A stretch of 64,000 bases of DNA from Tricholoma matsutake (taxonomy: Eukaryota; Basidiomycota; Agaricomycetes; Agaricales; Tricholomataceae), in assembly GCA_026075535.2 (NCBI GenBank), contig AP026550.1, positions 6,448,001 through 6,512,000 on the forward strand, in the 5' to 3' direction. Below, one piece after another: positions 34,026 to 44,714 of this stretch. The notes beneath the pieces were generated by a model. It worked only from the letters and a program-made list of their open reading frames with translations, was not told the origin of the DNA and did no database searches. Made by a program: the position numbers and the translations under genes. The first letter of the stretch is position 1, and the number at the start of each line of letters is the position of its first letter.

Positions 34026-34330
34026 TGTTGAAATTAATCCCTGATGCATGCTGTATACATGAGGCAATACATGCAGCATACACATGTATACATGAGGCGA
34101 TACATGCAGCATACACATGTTACTGCGCTTACTGCGCATACATGCGGTAAACACATTCCTGAGTCATGTGACATCCTTAATATTATGTATATAAGGAGAA
34201 CCTGTACCGTAGTAGGAATACAGTGTTCTTACCTCTGCTAACCCTAGCTGTAAGTCTAACTAAACCCCAGGTAGGTTGTAAGGAACGTGTTGTCTCTTCC
34301 CCTGTGCAGCATATATAGTCTGCTCCAACA
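34026..34330 (+). repeat. 3' LTR of the Copia element
   Basis: Identical to the 5' LTR except at three positions. It is preceded by the polypurine tract GAGGGGGGG (34017-34025). Confidence 0.95.
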
Positions 34331-34335
34331 TGGAG

Positions 34336-34445
34336 GAGTACCCACACCTGTTCCTCCAGCTCTGAAGCTTGACTGGGACCAGGACCCTCATCTTGTCAAT
34401 TTGAGCCAGGCTCTATGTGCTTTGGGATGGACATCACCATGCTGA
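34336..34445 (+). CDS. 3' end of the gene split by Copia
   Basis: The frame VPTPVPPALKLDWDQDPHLV continues the 28500-28594 frame once the Copia insertion is removed and ends at TGA 34443-34445. The acidic, ordered C-terminus looks protein-like. Unknown function. Confidence 0.4.
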
Positions 34446-34586
34446 GCTGTTTTTATTTTATTTCTTATCTCATATTTTATTCACTGCACATAACATCATT
34501 AGACATTTTAGACATCATCTTCCTTGTTTTTTAGAGTTCAGAGGCAACGAGGGTGTTGCCATTTTGTTGGGTGGCACATGTAACCA

Positions 34587-35133
34587 TGCACCCAGGTGTG
34601 CACTGCAGATCAGGTGTGACCACACAATCACGTGACTGCATGTTCATGTTTGCATACAGTAGACAGTCTTGTCATGGGGGGCATGATGGTGTAGTGGCAA
34701 CCATCGTACTCGGCCTAGGCCCTGTGACCAACTGACAATAGGCAGGAGGTCTCGAGTTCGAATCCCACCCCTGTTCAGCCACTGGGGGGTTTTAGTGGGT
34801 ATTATCCAATGTGATGAGTCCCACACTACTGTAATCATACAGTGTGCATAAAATGCATTTCCTCCCTGGTAACCCTACTCTGAGGTTCAAATTTCTTGGA
34901 ACCCCTAAGCAGGCAGCGAGAGCAGTAATGTTGTCATCCCCATATTAAGCAGGATGGTCTTCCAGAAATGAAATTCTAGTGTCTCAAAGCCTCCCACAAA
35001 TTGTGGGAAAAATGCTTCCACCAAAAAAAAAAAAAAAATAGACAGTCTTGTCATTCCATACTACCACTATAGACTGCATTGCCCATGCTTTAGGGCCTTC
35101 TCTGTCATGTTTCCAGGAGATTGCACATCTCCA
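34587..35133 (+). repeat. Second copy of the 152-bp block, split by a SINE
   Basis: 34587-34675 and 35039-35133 together match 26547-26698 by eye, with 34676-35038 inserted. A short extra segment (CACGTGACTGCATG) near 34630 is absent from the other copy. Confidence 0.85.
34676..35038 (+). mobile_element. tRNA-derived SINE (363 bp)
   Basis: The head carries a pol III A box (GGTGTAGTGGCAAC, about 34687) and B box (GAGTTCGAATCCC, about 34754). A tRNA-unrelated body of about 250 bp follows, with an AAATTGTGGGAAAAATGC-like segment, and a run of about 16 A ends the element. The 16-bp target duplication TAGACAGTCTTGTCAT lies at 34660-34675 and 35039-35054. It is non-coding and moved by a LINE in trans; no LINE is seen in the window. 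The paralogous empty site is at 26604-26619. Confidence 0.9.
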
Positions 35134-35134
35134 C

Positions 35135-35316
35135 CATGAGCATCTGCTTGTGGGGTGGATCCCTATGAGATGACACCCATACCCATGAGCAGCTGCTTGT
35201 GGGGTGGGGCCCCTTCTGTTTCATCAGGAACAGGGGGCACCACTGCTGCTCCCTGGCCTACCTTGGTTATGATGGGCCCACAAGGACACCACCATGAGCA
35301 TCTGCATGCAGGGTGG
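35135..35316. repeat. CANNTG-centred palindromes, locus 2 (3 copies)
   Basis: CATGAGCATCTGCTTGTGGG (from 35135), the same with centre GC (from 35184), and CATGAGCATCTGCATGCAGG (from 35293), each followed by GTGG. Spacing 49 and 109 bp. Confidence 0.65.
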
Positions 35317-35469
35317 ATCCCTATCTCAGCCCTCATGACAACAATGCAATGTCATTGTCATCTTCAGCTCCTGTGCTCAAAGAAGCCAGGAATTGCAGGT
35401 CTTCCCAGACACAGGAGCTGTTACATGATGGAAGACAGCAGGTCTACCCATAGCCACTGACCCATGGCT

Positions 35470-35560
35470 CATGAATCTGTGGGTTGTGAGTATGGGTAAG
35501 GCATGGGTACAGGTATGGGTATGCTCAAAAGTACCTGTGGGTTACCCATGTGGATCCCTA
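35470..35560. repeat. Partial GGGTA-type MITE end
   Basis: The end GGGTTACCCATGTGGATCCC followed by TA (35541-35562) resembles the right end of the MITE at 45780-46063 (GGGTTATCCATACAGATCCC then TA). The left end is not recognised, so the copy is truncated or very diverged. Confidence 0.45.
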
Positions 35561-35791
35561 ATTCTAGGATATCAATGGGTTTGAATATAAGTTTGCATAG
35601 ATGTGTCCATAAAATGGTTTTTTAAACTCTCTACCATTTTTAATCCCACTGCACATGATAGTAGGGGGCATGGATAGAAGTTGCTTGGGACAAAGGCCTA
35701 CACAGTATACAGTACATTTAGAGTGGAGCTGAACTGATTTAGATAGCCAACAACATGAAGTCTCCATCGGGAACCAACTTTAGCCTATTGT

Positions 35792-38226
35792 CTAGAATGC
35801 GCACACGACGGAAGTTGTCACTGAACACGATATGGTGCAGTTTTTGTAGTCCTGAGCCGGAGGCAAAGTTAAGTAGTTTTTCAAAAAGGTAATCAATGAG
35901 GGAGATAATAATGAAATGTTACCTGGGTGCGCTACTGTGGGATTGGTTACACGACAGTCAAGAATGATGTAGTCGGATAGGGGAAGTGTGGTTGCATACG
36001 AGCCTGTTGGCGAAAATCGACCAGAATGTTGGGCAAACCGATCACCATCACGAAGAAGTTCCACTCCCTATTGTTTGGTGTGAATGTAGAAATCTACGCG
36101 CCCTGCGTTCCATATTCGGGGAAGGTCACAAGCGAGCCATTTGAATAAGTGTGGCAGCAACGGTAAAATTCGTCCTGGTACTGCGCTTCGGGCGGACGCT
36201 GAATACAACCGGAACCAATCCTTCGTTCGGTCGAGAGCTTGCCTGGAGAGAATTTGACAATGACACCAATGATAAGCTCCAGGATATCGACTGCATTGAA
36301 TGGTATTGCTGGCAAGGTGTCCTGCAGCTTCCATTCTACGTACCAGCGATGGAGCGACGACGGGAAAAAGTACCCCAATTCGTCAGGTCGGCCAATGTTA
36401 TCGAGCTTGTCCATGTGAAGCCACCCGCTGCGAAAACATAGCGAAAGCGCCTTCATGTCATCTTCAGTGGTGATTTCGGCATCCGTTACGACACCAGTAG
36501 AAAGGACAGAGAAAAAGATATGAACAACAGATGGAAGCCGGAGTTCGCTGTTTAACGGCAGCCCCCTCTTGAATATGGAAGCAGAGGTTTCGAATGCTTC
36601 CACCAACGCATGTGGACTGACTTTTTCCAAAAACGAACTCCAAGTGTAACTTTGGCCAGTGACATTTCTGATTGTACGGTACAACTGAAATAGATCATCA
36701 TTCGTGTTAATGCAAAGGAACCTACGTCATGAGCAAGGATTATCTTTATGAAATCATAGATTGCTCCCACATATCCTTTGGTAAGATCAAAGACACCATT
36801 GAAGAAGGATGTATCGAAGCAGTATTCCCCGCTTGGATACAGATTGGAGACCAGATCATGAAACTCCAGGCGGGTGAAAAAGAGTCCAACAGGTGGAAGA
36901 TCGTCCTTGTGTTGAATAGCGCGTAGGGTGACCCTGGGCATCCTCAATGACAATCGGAGTGCCAACTATAGGGAAACGTGAGGATGCATTGCCATAGCTT
37001 GCAAAGGTAATGACACGACAGTTATGGTAGGAGTGAATGGATTTGAAAAAGTTGTTCCAAAGGTCCCCATCCTCGTATGACATCTGCGCTTCATCAAAAA
37101 CAAACACCGTCTTCTCGTGTTTAACCCACCCCATCTTGGTTTCAAAATAACGCTGCCAGCGGCCTTTCGCCTTTACCTCATCGCGTGACCACCCTTGAAC
37201 CCAATCATGTGTGTGGGGGGCTCCTGCTGGCCAATATACCAGTTCACTAGTTGGACGAGCGATGTCTTTCCACTCGCAGGAGTCCCGCGAACCTGGCAGT
37301 CGCTCAGAAAGAATTCGAGAATATGAGACATAATACAAATATCTGAATGAACTGATACAAATTCAACTTTCGGTATAGTGCCGAGACCGTGTCGGTTCAG
37401 AGAACCAAAGGTGCTGAGAGATGCATGTAAGTCAAGGAAAAACAGATATCGACTGCACTTTACATGTTGTTTCGTGAGGAGGCGATAGCGTACGAGGTCG
37501 TTTGCGAGGTGGGTAATCTGTCACACGATGGGGGTGGTGAAAGGGAGACGTCCGAGACAGGTTTTGGGGTAGATCTTATCAGCAACGCTCACCCACGGAG
37601 ATTTGTTCTCACTCACCGGTAGCCGGGATCTTCACTATTATGTGGAGGTGCGTGGTGGGAGGTTGATCTGGCCAATATTCCAAGATGGACCTCGATGTCA
37701 ACTCGTCCACACCCTCAAGGTTCTCAACTTTGAGGTGGTTAATGGAACGCTTATCGTGAGTTTCGAGATCAATGTTGACCTGTTAGGGTGGAGTAAGTCA
37801 ATGTCACTTCACATCGCGACTCATCGATAGCGCTCACCTTCCACAGTTCCAAGGTGTGAGGACCAACATCCTTCAAGGTATCCAGTGCTCGCTTGCTTTG
37901 TACAGATTCCTTCAACTCGCCAACGTCCCAATCACGCCCTACGGTAACTGAAAAGACGATACATTCGCCTTCAATAAGACATTTAAGCTTGCGAGAGCCG
38001 TCCTGGCTCGGGACTTGGGTACCAAGCAGAGTAGTAGTAGTGGTTGGTGCCGAATGAAAAGTGGGGACGGATGGAGGGGGTGCGGATTTCGTAGATGTGA
38101 GGGCGGTTGACTCGAAGGCGGTTGGTTCAGATGTGCCTGCTGTGTTGGGCCAGTTGGTTTATCCCCTTTCAGCCGTTTGCGAACGGATCCGAGGAAAGTT
38201 TTGTCCTTCAAGTTCGAAGTGCTCAT
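35792..38226 (-). pseudogene. Crinkler-like NTPase gene, frame-broken
   Basis: The minus strand encodes a Crinkler-type N-terminal header (KLKCLIEGECIVFSVTVGRD, VGELKESVQ, ending HTLELWK) at 37990-37838. It continues after a 58-bp intron (37837-37780) with HLKVENLEGVDELTSRSILE and THLHIIVK. After a second intron (37616-37518) comes a P-loop NTPase: Walker A RGTPASGKTSLVQLVNWYI (about 37290), Walker B TVFVFDEAQMSY (about 37100), a sensor-like RVITFASYGNASS and LPPVGLFFTRLEF. A third 41-bp intron (36725-36685) joins GAIYDFIKIILAHD to LYRTIRNVTGQSYTW. Frame changes that introns do not explain occur near 38150, 37210, 36935 and 36105, and a stop at about 36069 replaces a likely Trp. In fungi such proteins are a large family of uncertain role; in oomycetes relatives are effectors. 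Start at 38226 is the first good ATG. Confidence 0.65.
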
Positions 38227-38241
38227 AACCGCGTGTAACAA

Positions 38242-39060
38242 GTACGATGAAGTTCAGGTGATGGTGACTCATGGTAGGCTATGCGAGCTTGCGAGCTGGG
38301 CCGAAAACATTGTGTCCGGGCACAGGCCACTTTTCCAGTGGCTCATTTTTTCTATCACTTCGTCTACAAACTCGTGTTATTTCTCTACCTGGTTACCTAG
38401 ACACGACCACCCTCTTGTTCTGTTGTTTTGTCGCCTCCCGTAGGCTTTTTCACGGCCTTTATGGTCAAGGTGTGTAGTCACGACGTGTTCATCATTCTCA
38501 TGAGTCTATTCTAGAAATTTCTACGCGACATTCACTCGTGTCGAGCTCAGTGTCAGCTCATATCGAACTTAGGTGTGTACTCACTGTTGTTCTTCCATCT
38601 CGTTGCTTTGTTTCAGATAAGCCTCGTTTGCCTCTATGCATTCTCCTCCCATGTATCTTCATCTTTCGACCCCTTCCATACCTCATTTTCCCACCCTCGA
38701 CATGTCTCCATTCGATGTGTTTGTATCATTTGTTGTGCATATATCTAGCTTCTCTACTCGACATATCGATCCTCAACCACATTCCGCTTTCATTTCCTAA
38801 AATCACCGAACTTCAAATCTTTCGAGTCTTTTGTTTATTTTCATTGTTCCTCTTGTTTTTTTCTCTGGCAGTACCACTTACATTCTCAGTTGCGCACACT
38901 CAATGGGCATTCTATGATTGATAATTCTTTCGTTGTGTGATACTACATTGCTTCCTATGGATCGATAATTTTTCATATTACTCATTTTCTCTGGATTTTG
39001 CAACATCTAGAGTCCCCACAACTTTTCTCGAAGACATCACTTCGCTTCTCTGCTCTCGCG
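38242..39060. other. Intergenic, no gene seen
   Basis: CT- and T-rich sequence with short hydrophobic frames on the plus strand (38538-38921) that look like translated pyrimidine-rich DNA. It may contain the promoter of the minus-strand Crinkler-like gene. No repeat or RNA gene recognised. Confidence 0.4.
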
Positions 39061-39084
39061 CCATTCCATGGTTCATCCCATAGA

Positions 39085-39420
39085 GCTGTTGTTTTTCTTC
39101 ACACCCTTGCCAGAGCCATTGCTACATCACCCTCTCATGAGCTTTTCTCCCCGTGGAGCCGTTGCTCTGTCTCTCTGTCAAGAAGCTTCTGCTTCTGCTC
39201 ATGGACCATTGCTCCATCACTCTCTCACGGAGCCATCACGTCTGCTCATGGAGCCGTTGCTACATTGCTCTCTCATGAAGCTTTTGCTTCTGCCCACGGA
39301 GCCGTTGGCTCCACCATTCTCTCATGAAGCCAGTGCTTTGGCTCACAGAGCTGTTGCTTCATATCTCTCTTATGAAGCTGTCACTTCTCACGGAGCTGTT
39401 GCTTTATGTTACTCTGTCTC
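39085..39420 (+). repeat. Degenerate tandem repeat (GGAGCCGTTGCT type)
   Basis: Units such as CATGGAGCCGTTGCTACAT and TCTCTCATGAAGCTTTTGC alternate with a spacing of about 30-60 bp, giving Leu/Ala/His-rich frames in two reading frames. Period is irregular. Confidence 0.5.
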
Positions 39421-39446
39421 TATCTCATGACACCTGACCTTCGAGT

Positions 39447-40122
39447 AAACGTAAACTAAACGGTTGGAGCCTTATAATTACGAGGCCATTTTGCAACACT
39501 ACTTAGGTGACTTGGCAACACCCGGGCCGTGATAGTAGCTGATTGTGCGGAGACAGCGCTAATCATCTTCAACAATGCTTTTGACCTATCCGGCATCTGC
39601 TGTAACACTCGGATAACCCAACGCAACTTCGGATGTAGAGATGGGATTTTTGGACGACATTTGTATGGCTGATGTTGATTTAGTACGGTTCAAGAGATTA
39701 CCGCGCCGATCGGTGAGTATGATCGATTTCTCGCAGCTAATGTCACTTTTCCTAAAGTTGATGCAAATAGACCATTGGAATGGTGGAAGGTCAGTAAACT
39801 TAGAGATCTTCGGTCACCAACTAATATTTGAGGATCATTGTAGCTTCACGAAGCTGACTTCCTCTGCTTGGATGACTCTTGACTTCTTCGCCATTCAAGG
39901 AACCAGTGTTTCCGTGGAGCGCCTCTTCTCGAAATCTCCTCACTTGTACACAGACTTGCGATGTTAGGCGGAAACAATTAAGGATGCAGTGCTCACGAAA
40001 CTCTGGATCAAGTCTAGCCTTCCGTTCTTCTAATACAACGTACTGGGCACATGATATTCTGTGTTTCCCCAGTGTTTCCGTTTGAAATTTTGTTCAAACG
40101 TAAGTTAAATGGTTGGAGCCTC
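39447..40122 (+). mobile_element. hAT transposon remnant flanked by a direct repeat
   Basis: A hAT dimerisation region lies between two near-identical 27-bp segments in direct orientation (39447-39474 and 40096-40122, sharing GGTTGGAGCCT). No terminal inverted repeats are recognised; CAGTGGTATACTTG at about 40607 could be a hAT-type terminus. Confidence 0.5.
39641..40034 (+). pseudogene. hAT transposase C-terminal dimerisation domain
   Basis: The frame shows WMTLDFFAIQGTSVSVERLF followed by SKSPHLYTDLRC, a stop (TAG, 39964-39966), then AETIKDAVLTKLWIKS in the same frame. This is the conserved C-terminal hAT block (D-x-x-A-I-x-G-T-S-V-S-x-E-R-x-F-S). The stop fits CAG to TAG. The catalytic RNase H-like domain upstream is not recognisable, so only the tail survives. 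Confidence 0.75.
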
Positions 40123-41604
40123 ACCAGTGGATATATGCGTGACGCGTCGCGATCACCCGTCCATTCGTGGTTCTGGATCTCGGTGCCCCCCATGGACACG
40201 ACGCCGCTGCCCCATAAAATCCGTTTTCTGTCCATAGTGCAAGAGGGAGACACCTGAGTCGCTCTACCAGGCTTGAAGCTTGAAGGGTGTGTTTCATTGT
40301 CAATCCTTTGACGAGCTTCATGCTTATGCTCGTTTGAAGTATGGCTGTGACTGGTAGGTTCGTGTTACCACTGCTTTGCCGACGACATCCCATTTCATAT
40401 GGTCAGAAGAACCCTGACCTAGTTGCCACCTCCCCATGATGTCCCGAAGCTCGCCCAGTCTCTGCATTCTCCAGTATTATGTCTGCCTGTACGCCCAGTT
40501 ACGCCGTTACCAGCACCTGTTTAATGCTAGTATCCTGCTAATCCATGTACATATATACGAGCTCCATTTGTTGGACAATATGCTAATATTCAGTTATTTA
40601 ACAGCAGTGGTATACTTGCACTCGCCGGTCACCGCCGGTACTTATAACACGCGCCGGCGTGACGCGATTATATGACGCGCCGCGTGCAGCTTACTAACTC
40701 CAGCTGCCGGAGAGTAGGGGACTTGTTGGGGACTTGAGAGAATCTGGAGAGGCCTCGGTACTATACATTCGTTCTCCACTTGTCTCCAGTCCATTTGTAA
40801 GCAAAACTTTTCTCATCACCTGCCTACACACCGCGCACGGAGGGCCGACCATTCGATGACCTTCCCTCTCACCTGAAATCCTTAACCTCCGGAATTGGTA
40901 CTCGCAGTGATCACTCTTTGAAAACTAGGTGACTTTTGTTCCGAGTTCGTTCTCAGCAGTATAGACAGTAAGCACTCCGGGTTGTCTTATTAGCCACGCA
41001 CCAATGATTCAGGTGGAGAACTCGGCTTGGGATTATAGTAATGCCTATCCCTGTAGCATTCACCTTGCATGCACCATTCAGATACTGGTCAATTTCCATG
41101 GAGATTGGATGATGAAGGGTCGCAGGTGCGAGGGAAGAATTTGACCTGCTGATATCCAATCAAGCCGTATGTTCCGTAGTTACATACATTTCCTAGGCCA
41201 GCTAGCGCTTACTTTTATCCCTTTAAGCTTTTGAGTGTGGCGTGCTACGATACTTAAATGATCTGGAGAAGGTCCGACTGATCAGAGCCTTCGGTGCTAT
41301 TCGTCCCGACTTCCGAGGCCGCGGGGGTAGATCCTTGCAAACTTTGGTTTGGGTACTCTCGGACGACGCAAGGCTTCGCAAGGAATGTTAGGAAGCGACT
41401 GCTTTCCGAAGTATTAGTAGAGGAAAGTCAGGGACATAGTACATAGGCAAGTCGTAGCGCGTGCTCAGTGCTCCGGAGTCCGGACATGACATTGACATGT
41501 TCTCCATGGGCATACGAGGTCCCTCGTTTATCGGTATCTTCGCTTATGTTATAAACTACATGCCAACTCACTTGTGTCGAACCAGCTACTCTTCTTTCAT
41601 CACC
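40123..41604. other. Intergenic region upstream of the methyltransferase gene
   Basis: No convincing gene. 40620-40690 is GC-rich with repeated GACGCG/CGCCGG motifs; the rest is ordinary. The promoter of the 41605 gene must lie here, but I see no clear TATA box. Confidence 0.4.
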
Positions 41605-42369
41605 ATGTCTCTTGCCAGGATCACTCTCCTCATCGTACAAGCTGCCTGCAACCAACAAGCCTGCACACCACCTAATCCAACGCCCTCAAAGGGCCGCTAT
41701 CACACCGATGAGCTTTACATCCTCCAGATCGCACCTCTAATATTCAAAGTATGTCAATGTTATCAACATGCTAGTGGCGTCTGACTGACATATCCGCCAT
41801 CCCTTCTTTAGATACACCAATGCACGCTCTGGTTCTGCACAATGTTCGAAATATTGTACTACCTCAGCACCATCGTCCCCTCTTATTTACCCCTTGCCAT
41901 CCCAACTACATCACTCGTCTGTCCCATCGCCCCACCAAACGCCGTCCACCTAACTCCTCTCTTCGTCATCGGTGTTTTCGCTGTCGCCCTAGGTGCCTAC
42001 ATCCGCATAGACTGCTTCTACACGCTCGGAAAACTTTTCACCTTCGACCTGACCGTAAACTCAGACCATAAGCTTGTCACCTCTCGTTTCTACGGCTACG
42101 TCCGACACCCTGCGTATACCGGCTCTCTGCTCCTCATTGCCGGCTTGACATTCTCACACCTCACGTCAGGCAGTTGGATGACTGCGTGTGGGCCATTGCG
42201 GAACCCCGCATTGGCATTTATTGTATCAACACTATGGTGGATTTGGTCATTATGTGTGGTATTCAGCCGGGCGGATGCGGAAGACAAAATGATGCGGAAA
42301 TTGTTCAAATCGGAATGGGAAACGTACGCCGTGCAGGTACCTTGGTGGCTCTTCCCTGGCCTAATCTAA
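41605..42369 (+). CDS. Isoprenylcysteine O-methyltransferase (ICMT) family protein
   Basis: Two exons, 41605-41748 and 41812-42369, encode 233 residues. The 63-bp intron (41749-41811) has GTATGT, a CTGACTGAC branch region and TTTAG, and both exons keep one frame. ATG 41605 stands in a good context (TCACCATGT). The protein has several hydrophobic membrane segments (CTMFEILYYLSTIVPSYLPL, LFVIGVFAVALGAYI, LAFIVSTLWWIWSLCVVF). The family signature is present: FTFDLTV, then SRFYGYVRHPAYTGSLLLI (RHP-x-Y) and the C-terminal EDKMMRKLFKSEWETYA ... VPWWLFPGL. ICMT carboxyl-methylates the prenylated cysteine of CaaX proteins at the ER membrane, using S-adenosylmethionine. Agaricomycetes have many paralogues, so it need not be the housekeeping Ste14. 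No stops or frameshifts: the one healthy gene here. Confidence 0.9.
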
Positions 42370-43126
42370 ATTGCGCTGCCATCTATTTTTGTTGTGTATT
42401 GGAAAGTGAGTTCTCTGTTCCCTGAAATATCGTCTTCCGGGTTTGTTCATCTGATTTTGCTAGAACCTGCTCGACATCATATTTATTTTCCGCATGTTCA
42501 CAAAAGACGCCTCCATAGCTTCTTGGCTCTTCAGGAGCATCAATGTTTCTACTCTACATAAATCATTGCAATCAGTACATTTTCGTTTTGTATCAAGGGA
42601 CTGCGATTTGAAAACGGACCAGAGTTTGATATCTGGCCTTGTTCTGAACACAGGGCACTGTGCCACACTTTTATCACAAAGATCACGTACACATGCTTTT
42701 CATATGCTAAGTGCTTTGCCTCGCTTTAAGGGTAGCACTGTTCGAGTTCCAACACGACTTTCGAAGTTCGTTCAGAATGGGTCAGAACAGCAAGTCTTGA
42801 GCTAATCTGATAACCTGTATCCCCAGATCTGCACAGATCCATTGAATATACGAAATCAAGCCAAAGTCGGTAGCCTTATAAGAATCATAACCTTCAACTT
42901 GGATTTAGAGTCTGAGGCCTGTTCATAGTTGAGATGTGCGTGATGTTGCGAGGCAGGCTCGTGAATGAACGTTTTCTCCCACCCAGGTCCTTAGCAAATG
43001 AGTTACGTCGCTGCGAGCTCGTGACAAATTTTCCTTTGAGCCAAGAGGCCCGAGGCCTGAGCGCTGAGCGACCAGATTCATCGCAAATACCGGAAGAATT
43101 TATGTAAGTATTCAAGGTGGTGTCGT
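42370..43126. other. Intergenic, no gene seen
   Basis: Sequence between the methyltransferase gene and a MITE. Short frames on both strands have no recognisable domain. Confidence 0.4.
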
Positions 43127-43128
43127 TA

Positions 43129-43329
43129 CAGCCAAACTCATATCGATAGGCCCCTTCTGAAAAAATATGAATCCCAACTTCTTGATTTCCGAGGCTTTTA
43201 AGGAAATCGTATACGATAAAAGTCTGTCGGACGTCGAAAAACAATCGAAAATAGGCCCGAATAGTACACCGCCCATCAAACGTCTGGGTGTATGTTTTCA
43301 AGAGGGGCCTATCGATATGAGTTTGGCTG
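43129..43329. mobile_element. Tc1/mariner-type MITE (201 bp)
   Basis: Perfect inverted repeats of 30 bases at the two ends (including the flanking TTA/TAA): left 43126-43155 beginning TTACAGCCAAACTCATATCG, right 43303-43332. TA dinucleotides at 43127-43128 and 43330-43331 are the likely target duplication. The interior has no transposase. Confidence 0.8.
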
Positions 43330-43332
43330 TAA

Positions 43333-44030
43333 AGTCCGATTCCAATCCGATTCACAGAGATTCCATAAATTTTCGTGATAAGCGAAAGCTACCGAGGTCT
43401 ACCGATCCCGGCGGCAGATGCGGTGTTCCTATTCCCAAAAAAGGTTGAAAGGATGTGCAATAAGGAACTCCATTCGGACGTTCAACGAGGGAGAGCTCCT
43501 ATTATTCGAGATACTGGAATTTTGCCTGGACTGAGAGTAAACCCGGTGCCAGCTCACGGGTACTTAAGCGGTATTAGAGCGTCCAATCTCGAGGGTTTAC
43601 AGTGAGGGCACAGAGTAGGGAGAAAAAGCCGTTCGGCGACCCTTAGGGTCAGCCTTAACGACTGACATAATATTGCTATCGTCAACTAGACTAAGGGTGG
43701 GAAGGAGGGAGAACAAAAGCTACTCAGGTGTAGTAAGAGCGAGACGGCAAGAGGAAACCCCAGGAAAAGGGGGTGTCTTACTGGTAGAAACATTACTGTA
43801 GTGAATAGGAGTAAGTCAGTAAGTAATGCAGAAAAATGGCTCTGCGAGAACCATTTGTGATCGTAAAGGCACGCGGTGCAATCGTCTCGCGTTGTTCGAA
43901 ACCTTCGTCATTGGACTTGCGTAAACGGGGCTCAAGCAATACGACCTTTGGAAAACAGATCACATGAGTAAACCATGAGCACGTGGGTGCATGCCGAGTT
44001 TGTTGACAGGTTTACAACTTTTCATTTCTC
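43333..44030. other. Unassigned, purine-rich stretch
   Basis: 43600-43830 is unusually G/A-rich (GAGGGCACAGAGTAGGGAG, GGGTGGGAAGGAGGGAGAAC, AAACCCCAGGAAAAGGGGG) with no open frame; it could be an untranslated region or a repeat fragment. Nothing else recognised. Confidence 0.35.
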
Positions 44031-44336
44031 TTGCGCCTCATGGCACCTAGCGCATCCATAACTCGACACGGACACGGACTTGTCTGTCCTGAGGCACATG
44101 TTGTGTCTTCACCAGTGAGGAGCATTTTGGACTCTCAGCCGCCTTCTGTTCTCAAAGATCATGCTGATGGGACACATCTAGATAGCTATCCTGTCGACAA
44201 TTCAGTGGATGAGGATGAAGTCTATATCACAGCTGCAGATGCCACCCCTTCTGTCACCAGTGCCACCTTGTCAAACTTAGCATGCCCTCAGCACAGATCT
44301 AGGTGGTTAGAGCCAGTGGATTCTGGATTAGCATGA
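44031..44336 (+). CDS. Hypothetical protein, 101 aa
   Basis: A single ATG-to-TGA frame with balanced composition (HGHGLVCPEAHVVSS, VDEDEVYITAADATPSVTSA). No domain recognised and no homologue in the window. Could be an exon of a decayed element ORF. Confidence 0.3.
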   Translation: MRLMAPSASITRHGHGLVCPEAHVVSSPVRSILDSQPPSVLKDHADGTHLDSYPVDNSVDEDEVYITAADATPSVTSATLSNLACPQHRSRWLEPVDSGLA

Positions 44337-44714
44337 CAGTAGGGTGGAAACACATGGTGTCGAGGGGGGCTGTGGCGGGTCTGGACCACCAGGGACATGT
44401 TATCTTCCACGAGACGTGTTGAAAGTTGTCATGATGCATGACCCACATTTTTTGTCCCATTCCCATGTAAATCCCTTATTATTGGCCAATACATGTGTTT
44501 TCTCTTTAGAACTTTAAATCTCCACTCATTTACTGCACTATTTTATGCCATATTGTCTAGCTTCACCAGATTCTTCCCACTGAGGGCTTAGACTTTGAAA
44601 ATTTTTTCCTAGGTTGGGAGTGCATGTGATGGGAATGCTCATGTGATCTGTGTTCTAAAGGGTCGTATTGCAGGTGTTGTAAATGGGTTTTAAACTCGAA
44701 AAACTAAGCCTTTG

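Larger units (their letters stand above)
28595..34330 (+). mobile_element. Ty1/Copia LTR retrotransposon, structurally complete
   Basis: Two 305-bp LTRs (28595-28899, 34026-34330), target duplication TGGAG (28590-28594 and 34331-34335), and one gag-pol reading frame of 1621 codons (29128-33993) with domain order gag, protease, integrase, RT, RNase H. The LTRs differ at only three sites, all of CpG to TpG/CpA type, so insertion is recent. Seven in-frame stops and no frameshift. Confidence 0.95.

Noticed and set aside
42894..43355. Minus-strand ORF of 153 codons
   Set aside because: It spans a MITE and its inverted ends; the composition looks random and no domain is visible.
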